DNA from: Streptomyces massasporeus
GTDB lineage: Bacteria; Actinomycetota; Actinomycetes; Streptomycetales; Streptomycetaceae
DNA: 64,000 nucleotides
Direction: 5' to 3'
Assembly: GCF_014648995.1 (NCBI RefSeq)
Contig: NZ_BMSE01000018.1
Location: 1-64,000 of the forward strand
Shown: in pieces, positions 59,933-64,000 of the stretch
How the letters are laid out: the number at the start of each line of letters is the position of its first letter
How positions within the stretch are numbered: the first letter of the stretch is position 1
Translations under genes and position numbers: made by a program
Notes under the pieces: generated by a model
The model's input: only the letters and a program-made list of their open reading frames with translations
Database searches by the model: none
Told to the model about the DNA's origin: nothing

Positions 59933-60065
59933 CGCTCCGACGGCCGATGTCGAGGCGCTGGTGGATGCGGGCCGGGAAGCCCGGCGGTTCGAGGATGTGG
60001 CGCAGAGCGCTGTAACCCTTGTGGTTGAAGGAGTCCGCGGTGTGTGGGCGGCCTTCGGGACGGAC
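59919..60065 (-). pseudogene. Possible gene fragment between helR and the VOC gene
   Basis: On the minus strand the text HTADSFNHKGYSALRHILEP and then PGFPARIHQRLDIGRR reads like real protein, with aromatic and His residues in place and a stop at 59919-59921 inside the end of helR. There is no start of its own; the frame upstream runs through the VOC gene. It may be a leftover C-terminus of a deleted gene. I cannot assign a family. Confidence 0.25.
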
Positions 60066-60091
60066 GGTCCGCGACCGCCGGGCTCGGTTGC

Positions 60092-60502
60092 TCAGCTCTG
60101 TGCGCTGATGTTGACCATCCAGGGGACGCCGAAACGGTCCGTGCACATGCCGAACACGTCGCCCCACATCTGCTTCTCCAGCGGCACCGACACCGAGCCG
60201 CCCTCGGACAGCTTCTCCCAGTAGCCCCGCAGCTCGGCGTCGTCGTCACCGCTCAGGCTCACGGAGTAGGAGCCGCCCTGCTCGGACTCCATGCCCGGCG
60301 GGTTGTCGGCGCCCATCAGGGTGAAGCCGCTGGTGGTCTCCAGCATGCCGTGCATGATCTTGTCCGCGTTCGGGGCGTCCGCCTGCCCGAAGTCTCCGTA
60401 GCTGTTGAGGTCGAGCGTGCCGCCGAAGACCTCCTTGTAGAACTCCATCGCCTGCCGGGCTTCGCCGTTGAAGGTGAGGTACGGGTTGAGGCGCGAGGCC
60501 AT
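60092..60502 (-). CDS. VOC-family PhnB-like protein
   Basis: 136 residues with the paired beta-alpha-beta-beta-beta glyoxalase fold: NPYLTFNGEARQAMEFYKEVFGG, then DKIMHGMLETTSGFTLMGADNPPG, and a C-terminal WGDVFGMCTDRFGVPWMVNI. This is the PhnB / 3-demethylubiquinone-9 3-methyltransferase-like class of VOC proteins, functions mostly unknown. ATG 60500-60502 follows GGGAGGTTCTC. Confidence 0.9.
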   Translation of the reverse strand: MASRLNPYLTFNGEARQAMEFYKEVFGGTLDLNSYGDFGQADAPNADKIMHGMLETTSGFTLMGADNPPGMESEQGGSYSVSLSGDDDAELRGYWEKLSEGGSVSVPLEKQMWGDVFGMCTDRFGVPWMVNISAQS

Positions 60503-60676
60503 GAGAACCTCCCAGAAGGGGGCAAAGGGTAGTTTCCGCGCAGCGTATCGCCAGGCGCTGACAACGGCTCGTCGAGCGGGTCGGTGCCCGGGCGGGGCCA
60601 GGTGTCACGGCGGCCGGTGTCATCGTCAACTGCCCTTTTAGCGTGGCCTCTTGAGCAGAGGGGGAGAAGGCGGCTC

Positions 60677-61528
60677 ATGGCATCGACGTTCCGCATCGGC
60701 GGGGACCTGGACGTAGGGCGGCTCGGTTTCGGAGCCATGCATCTGCCCACCGGGCCCGGCCCTGACCGGGATAACGCCCTCGCGGTGGCCCGGCGGGCCG
60801 TGGAGCTGGGCGTCACGCTCATCGACACGGCGCACCTGTACGGCGGCGGAGCCAACGAGGAGCTCCTCGCCGAGGCCCTGCACCCCTACCCGGAAGGCCT
60901 GCTGATCACCACCAAGGTCGGTGTCGCGCGCACCGGCCCCGGCGGCGACTGGAAGCTCGACGGACGGCCGGAGATCCTGCGCGACCAGGTCCGGCAGGCC
61001 CTGCGACGGCTGCGAATGGAGCGGATCGACCTGCTCCAGCTGCACCGCATCGACCCAGAGACGCCGCTGGCCGACCAGCTCGGCACGCTGCGCGAGCTCC
61101 AGGCCGAGGGCCTGGTCGGCCGGATCGGGCTGTCGGAGGTCACCGTCGACGAGCTGGAGCGGGCCAGGGAGCTCGTCGACGTCGTGAGCGTGCAGAACCG
61201 CTACAACCTGCTCGACCGGGAGCACGAGGCGGTGCTGGACGCGTGCGCGGCGGCCGGGATCGCCTTCCTGCCGTGGCGGCCGGTGGCCTGGGGGAGCACG
61301 GGTGCCGAGGCCGTGGTCGCCGCCGTCGCGGCCGAGCTCGGCGCCAGGCCCACGCAGGTCGCACTCGCCTGGCTCCTCGACCGCGCCCCTGTCGTCCTGC
61401 CCATCCCGGGCACGGCCCGGATCGAGCACCTGGAGGAGAACCTCGCCGCGGCCGACCTGAAACTGACGCCTGCCCAGCGTGACCGCCTCGACGGGTTGGC
61501 CGGGGGAGCACGGGCCGAATCGGTCTGA
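60677..61528 (+). CDS. Aldo/keto reductase
   Basis: 283 residues, TIM barrel. Catalytic tetrad visible: LIDTAHLYGGGANEELLAEAL (Asp and Tyr, about 51-71), LITTKVGVARTG (Lys, about 81), and LQLHRID (His). C-terminal NADP site PIPGTARIEHLEENLAAADLKL. Similar enzymes are YajO/Tas-like reductases with unspecified substrates. The ATG at 60677 was chosen because GAAGGCGG stands before it and the fold starts there. Confidence 0.92.
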   Translation: MASTFRIGGDLDVGRLGFGAMHLPTGPGPDRDNALAVARRAVELGVTLIDTAHLYGGGANEELLAEALHPYPEGLLITTKVGVARTGPGGDWKLDGRPEILRDQVRQALRRLRMERIDLLQLHRIDPETPLADQLGTLRELQAEGLVGRIGLSEVTVDELERARELVDVVSVQNRYNLLDREHEAVLDACAAAGIAFLPWRPVAWGSTGAEAVVAAVAAELGARPTQVALAWLLDRAPVVLPIPGTARIEHLEENLAAADLKLTPAQRDRLDGLAGGARAESV

Positions 61529-61735
61529 GGATTCGGGAAGGGCGATTCCCGCGCCGCCCCGCACGCACAGCCGCTCGCCGGCCAGGAAGAGCGGCGACCC
61601 GTCCGTGCCCGGAGCGGGGGCGATCCGGTCGAGCACCGGCCGTTCGGCGCCGGAGAGCGCCGAATCCGAGAGAGCGTGGAGACATGGGTCAGCCCCTCCA
61701 CGCCGTGCGGCATCCTTCGGCCGGCGTACGCGGGC

Positions 61736-61966
61736 TCACGCCTCGTCGGACGCCCCGTTGTTCCAGTCGTAGGGGCCGCCGCCCTGCCACTCGATCAGCT
61801 CGGTGTCGTCGACGGCCGTGTCGGCCGTGGGCAGGCCCTCGCGGTGCAGCAGGTCCAGTACGTCGAAGAGGCTGTAGGCGACGCCCATGCGCTCGCCGCG
61901 GATGGTCACCAGCCGTCCGCCGTCCGTCGCGGGCGGCTGCACGACCACAGGGGGTTGACCGTCCAT
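61736..61966 (-). CDS. Small protein of unknown function (76 residues)
   Basis: Starts MDGQPPVVVQPPATDGGRLV; then TIRGERMGVAYSLFDVLDLLHREG and a C-terminus ELIEWQGGGPYDWNNGASDEA. One small helical/strand core with a Trp/Tyr tail. It seems a conserved actinobacterial family that I cannot name. Divergent from the secreted hydrolase; ATG 61964-61966 with GGTGGGGC before. Confidence 0.6.
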   Translation of the reverse strand: MDGQPPVVVQPPATDGGRLVTIRGERMGVAYSLFDVLDLLHREGLPTADTAVDDTELIEWQGGGPYDWNNGASDEA

Positions 61967-62146
61967 AGCCCCACCATGCTCCCGAAACGGCCGGACCGCA
62001 GCTCGGTGGCGTCCAGAAGCGGTACGGACCCCCTCTCGCGCCGGAGCCCGGGCGCGCTGTGCGCCGGTGACAAGCCGCCATCCGGAAGCTGAGTTCTCAT
62101 CAGCACTCCCTGAGAGCGGTCGTGCCACCGCCCTAGCGTCCGTGGC

Positions 62147-63868
62147 ATGGACATGAACCGTACGTACAGAGGGAAGTGGCGCGGTGCCGTGCTCGCGGTG
62201 CTGCTGACCGCCGGGACACTCACGGCCGCCGCCCCGGGCGCCGGCGCCGAGGGCACGCGCACCGAGACGCCGGTGACGTCGACGTCGCCGGTGACCGGGG
62301 TGACGGAGTCGATGGTGCGGGTGAAGGTGCCGCTGCCGGAGTCGGCCGGGCCCCGTCCGGCGGCCTGCGACTGGCTGTCGTACCTGCGCTACCGTTCCGC
62401 CGACGGTCCGGTCGCGTCGGCCGAGGCGGACCGGATCCTCATCGCCCAGCCCGGCATCCTGGAAGGGGCGGGGGCGTTCGACAGCGTCGCGCGCAACACC
62501 GTCACGCGGGCCGCCGGGCAGGGGCAGCACATCGAGTTCTGGGCGCTGGACCGGCGCTCCAACTGCCTGGAGGACCGCACCGGTATCGCCTCCGGCGACC
62601 AGCACACCGCCGTCGACTACTACTACCGCGGCAAGCAGGTCGACGGCCGCACCTTCGGCGGCTACACCGGCAACGCACAACTGGGCTGGATGGCGAAGCT
62701 CGGGATCGAGCAGACCGTACGCGACCAGTACGACCTGCTCACCGCCGAGTTGCCCTCCCAGGCACTGCGCAAGCGGAAGGTGCTGTGCGGCGGGCACTCG
62801 CTGGGCGGAGTCATCACCGGGTACTTCGCCGCCGCCGACTTCGACGGCGACCGCGTCACCACGGCGGATGCCGGGTACAACCAGTGTGCCGGCTACTTCG
62901 CCCTCGACACGACCGTCTCCACCACGCTGGGCGACCTCAGCGGCAGCATCCCCGGCGACACCAACCTGCCCGACATCGGTCTCGGTTACGGCGTCGTGCA
63001 GGCCGGGCTGGACAGCGGGGTGCTGCCGCGCACCCTGTCCGCGCCGGTGCTGCTCAACCCCGAGACCATGACCCTGCTCGGCATCGCGGGCCTGGGCGCG
63101 CTGAAGGACCTCGACGGTGAGGCCGACCTGCTGGGCTATCTGCCCCGCAACCTCAACATCGAGGCCACCAACCGCTTCCTGTTCGCCAAGGACACCGCCA
63201 CCTTCCTCAGCGGCTCGCCGGCGGTGAGGGACTTCCGGCTCACCAACGGGGCGGTGCTCGGGGCGCTGCTGGACGACAACTCCGTACCGCTGGCGTTCCT
63301 GCAGACCAGTGTCGGCTTCTTCGACGGCGGACCGATCGCCGACAAGAGCTTCCCCGCCGCCAACGGGGGCGACGCCCAACCGGGGCTGTACGGGACCGCG
63401 TACAAGGCCATCCCGGACCGGCCGCACGGTCCGCTCTACACGTGGCGCACCTACGACCGCGTCGGCGACGCGGACGACCCCGGCTACCGGTCGGCCGACG
63501 GCACCCCGTTCACCGGAGCCGGCGAGGAGGTCACCGATGTGCGGCAACTGGCCCGCAGCCTGGCCGAGCAGCCGCTGGACTTCACCGAGCAGTACTTCCC
63601 GACCAAGCTGGTCACGGACATCGAGCTGGCCACCTCACCGCAGGTGAAGAAGCTCGTCGTCCACCCCGAGGGGCTCAAGGCCAACCCGGTGCTCACCGTC
63701 CTCGCCGGTGAGGGCCTGCTGGCCGGCCGGGTCCCGGCCGACCTGCACCCGGTGGTCGCGGACGGCTACCAGCACCTCGACGTCCTGACCGCCGCGCCCG
63801 TGCAGAACAACGGCCGGCCGGAACTCGTCTCCACCAGCCTCGCCGGCTTCGCGCGGACACCGCGCTAG
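62147..63868 (+). CDS. Secreted alpha/beta hydrolase (probable esterase or lipase)
   Basis: 573 residues with a Sec signal (about 1-36; AAAPGAGAEG). The nucleophile elbow GHSLGG (about 205-210) marks an alpha/beta hydrolase; the preceding region (LIAQPGILEGAGAFDSVARN) could form the oxyanion strand. Catalytic acid and His are not assigned, though DGYQHLDVLTAAPVQNN near the C-terminus may hold the His. The mature protein is large, with an inserted cap. It may act on an external ester. The start is either ATG 62147 or 62153; a ribosome site is not evident. Confidence 0.8.
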   Translation: MDMNRTYRGKWRGAVLAVLLTAGTLTAAAPGAGAEGTRTETPVTSTSPVTGVTESMVRVKVPLPESAGPRPAACDWLSYLRYRSADGPVASAEADRILIAQPGILEGAGAFDSVARNTVTRAAGQGQHIEFWALDRRSNCLEDRTGIASGDQHTAVDYYYRGKQVDGRTFGGYTGNAQLGWMAKLGIEQTVRDQYDLLTAELPSQALRKRKVLCGGHSLGGVITGYFAAADFDGDRVTTADAGYNQCAGYFALDTTVSTTLGDLSGSIPGDTNLPDIGLGYGVVQAGLDSGVLPRTLSAPVLLNPETMTLLGIAGLGALKDLDGEADLLGYLPRNLNIEATNRFLFAKDTATFLSGSPAVRDFRLTNGAVLGALLDDNSVPLAFLQTSVGFFDGGPIADKSFPAANGGDAQPGLYGTAYKAIPDRPHGPLYTWRTYDRVGDADDPGYRSADGTPFTGAGEEVTDVRQLARSLAEQPLDFTEQYFPTKLVTDIELATSPQVKKLVVHPEGLKANPVLTVLAGEGLLAGRVPADLHPVVADGYQHLDVLTAAPVQNNGRPELVSTSLAGFARTPR

Positions 63869-63889
63869 CCCCGTCCGGTACGCACGCCC

Positions 63890-63919
63890 GGGGCCCGGGA
63901 GGATGTCCTCCCGGGCCCC
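63890..63919. terminator. Strong bidirectional terminator
   Basis: GGGGCCCGGGAGGA (63890-63903) and TCCTCCCGGGCCCC (63906-63919) form a perfect 14-bp stem around a two-base loop, between the hydrolase and the convergent gene at the window end. Confidence 0.85.
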
Positions 63920-63935
63920 TTCGTGCCGGACGGGA

Positions 63936-64000
63936 TCAGATCCTGCCCGCGGCGAACGTGGCCGCCTCCTCGGCGTCGTCCCGGTAGCTCAGGTGCGCCC
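63936..64000 (-). CDS. C-terminal end of an unidentified gene (runs off the window)
   Basis: The last 20 codons read AHLSYRDDAEEAATFAAGRI before TGA (63936-63938). Codon use is typical. Too little is in view to name the product. Confidence 0.5.
   Translation of the reverse strand, partial: AHLSYRDDAEEAATFAAGRI

Noticed and set aside
61545..61700. Minus-strand text LDRIAPAPGTDGSPLFLAGE with high GC3, in the gap between the aldo/keto reductase and the 76-residue gene
   Set aside because: It has no start with a ribosome site, runs through the reductase gene without ending, and its GC3 falls at the far end. It could be a fragment of a lost gene, but the evidence is too thin.
1..64000. Search for tRNA, rRNA, CRISPR repeats, insertion sequences and prophage genes
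   Set aside because: No cloverleaf, ribosomal, repeat-spacer or transposase/integrase sequence was seen by eye in either strand; a covariance-model scan would be needed to exclude small RNAs.

Overview
The window is a gene-dense, very GC-rich stretch (third codon positions almost always G or C) of a Streptomyces-type actinobacterial chromosome. Supporting marks are a short chaplin, mycothiol-linked enzymes, a HelR-type RNA polymerase protection protein with its rifamycin-associated element, a remnant of an actinobacterial proteasome beta subunit, sugar ABC importers without their own ATPase, and many Tat/Sec-exported proteins. No tRNA, rRNA, CRISPR array, insertion sequence or phage gene was seen. 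The composition looks uniform, as in a chromosomal arm or the core/arm border rather than an inserted island.

Layout. 1-9 kb: the 5' end of a cytochrome oxidase subunit I gene, an ECF sigma factor with a membrane partner, folD behind a ZTP (pfl) riboswitch, an NTF2-like protein, an ABC exporter, a formaldehyde-detoxification pair (S-hydroxymethyl-mycothiol dehydrogenase and a metallo-beta-lactamase-fold hydrolase), an SDR, and a TetR gene that has lost its DNA-binding half. 9-16 kb: an L,D-transpeptidase, then a sugar-import operon (binding lipoprotein, two permeases, Gfo/Idh/MocA oxidoreductase) facing a divergent ROK regulator, with shared operator-like repeats between them. 16-24 kb: a decayed EamA transporter, a membrane-anchored chymotrypsin-fold protease, a DUF3800-like protein, a PatB-type aminotransferase, an F420/PPOX-type protein, a second Gfo/Idh/MocA enzyme, and a DUF35 (OB-fold) gene next to a TetR gene flanked by repeated palindromes. 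24-31 kb: signalling and small proteins (ANTAR/GAF/PAS/SpoIIE phosphatase, ABM monooxygenase-like membrane protein, RpiR regulator, stand-alone FhaA N-terminal domain) and a frame-shifted glycosyltransferase remnant. 31-41 kb: a Tat-exported vanadium haloperoxidase/PAP2 protein, a BadF/GlcNAc-kinase-like gene divergent from a second ROK regulator with a perfect inverted repeat between them, and a second sugar-import operon that ends in an unassigned 572-residue protein, possibly a polysaccharide lyase. 41-50 kb: maleylpyruvate-isomerase-like and GNAT proteins, a LysE exporter, a P-loop kinase, a beta-phosphoglucomutase/GH65 disaccharide phosphorylase pair, a GT-C membrane protein, the proteasome beta remnant, and a nickel/cobalt permease with a Nur-box-like site. 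50-64 kb: an amino-acid permease with a partner protein, DUF5709, the chaplin, a PP2C phosphatase, a GNAT enzyme with a possible leader peptide, a third Gfo/Idh/MocA gene, RAE-helR, a VOC protein, an aldo/keto reductase, a secreted alpha/beta hydrolase, and the 3' end of one more gene.

How the parts fit. Two complete sugar-import operons each have a dedicated ROK repressor nearby and presumably share an ATPase encoded elsewhere (MsiK-type, from family knowledge). The GH65 phosphorylase and the mutase would turn a glucosyl disaccharide into glucose 6-phosphate. HelR, MscR with its hydrolase and the ABC exporter look like stress or antibiotic-defence functions. At least four genes are visibly broken (TetR, EamA transporter, glycosyltransferase, proteasome beta), so the region is undergoing gene loss.

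All product calls come from reading protein motifs. No database search was possible. Operator and promoter calls are pattern-based inferences.
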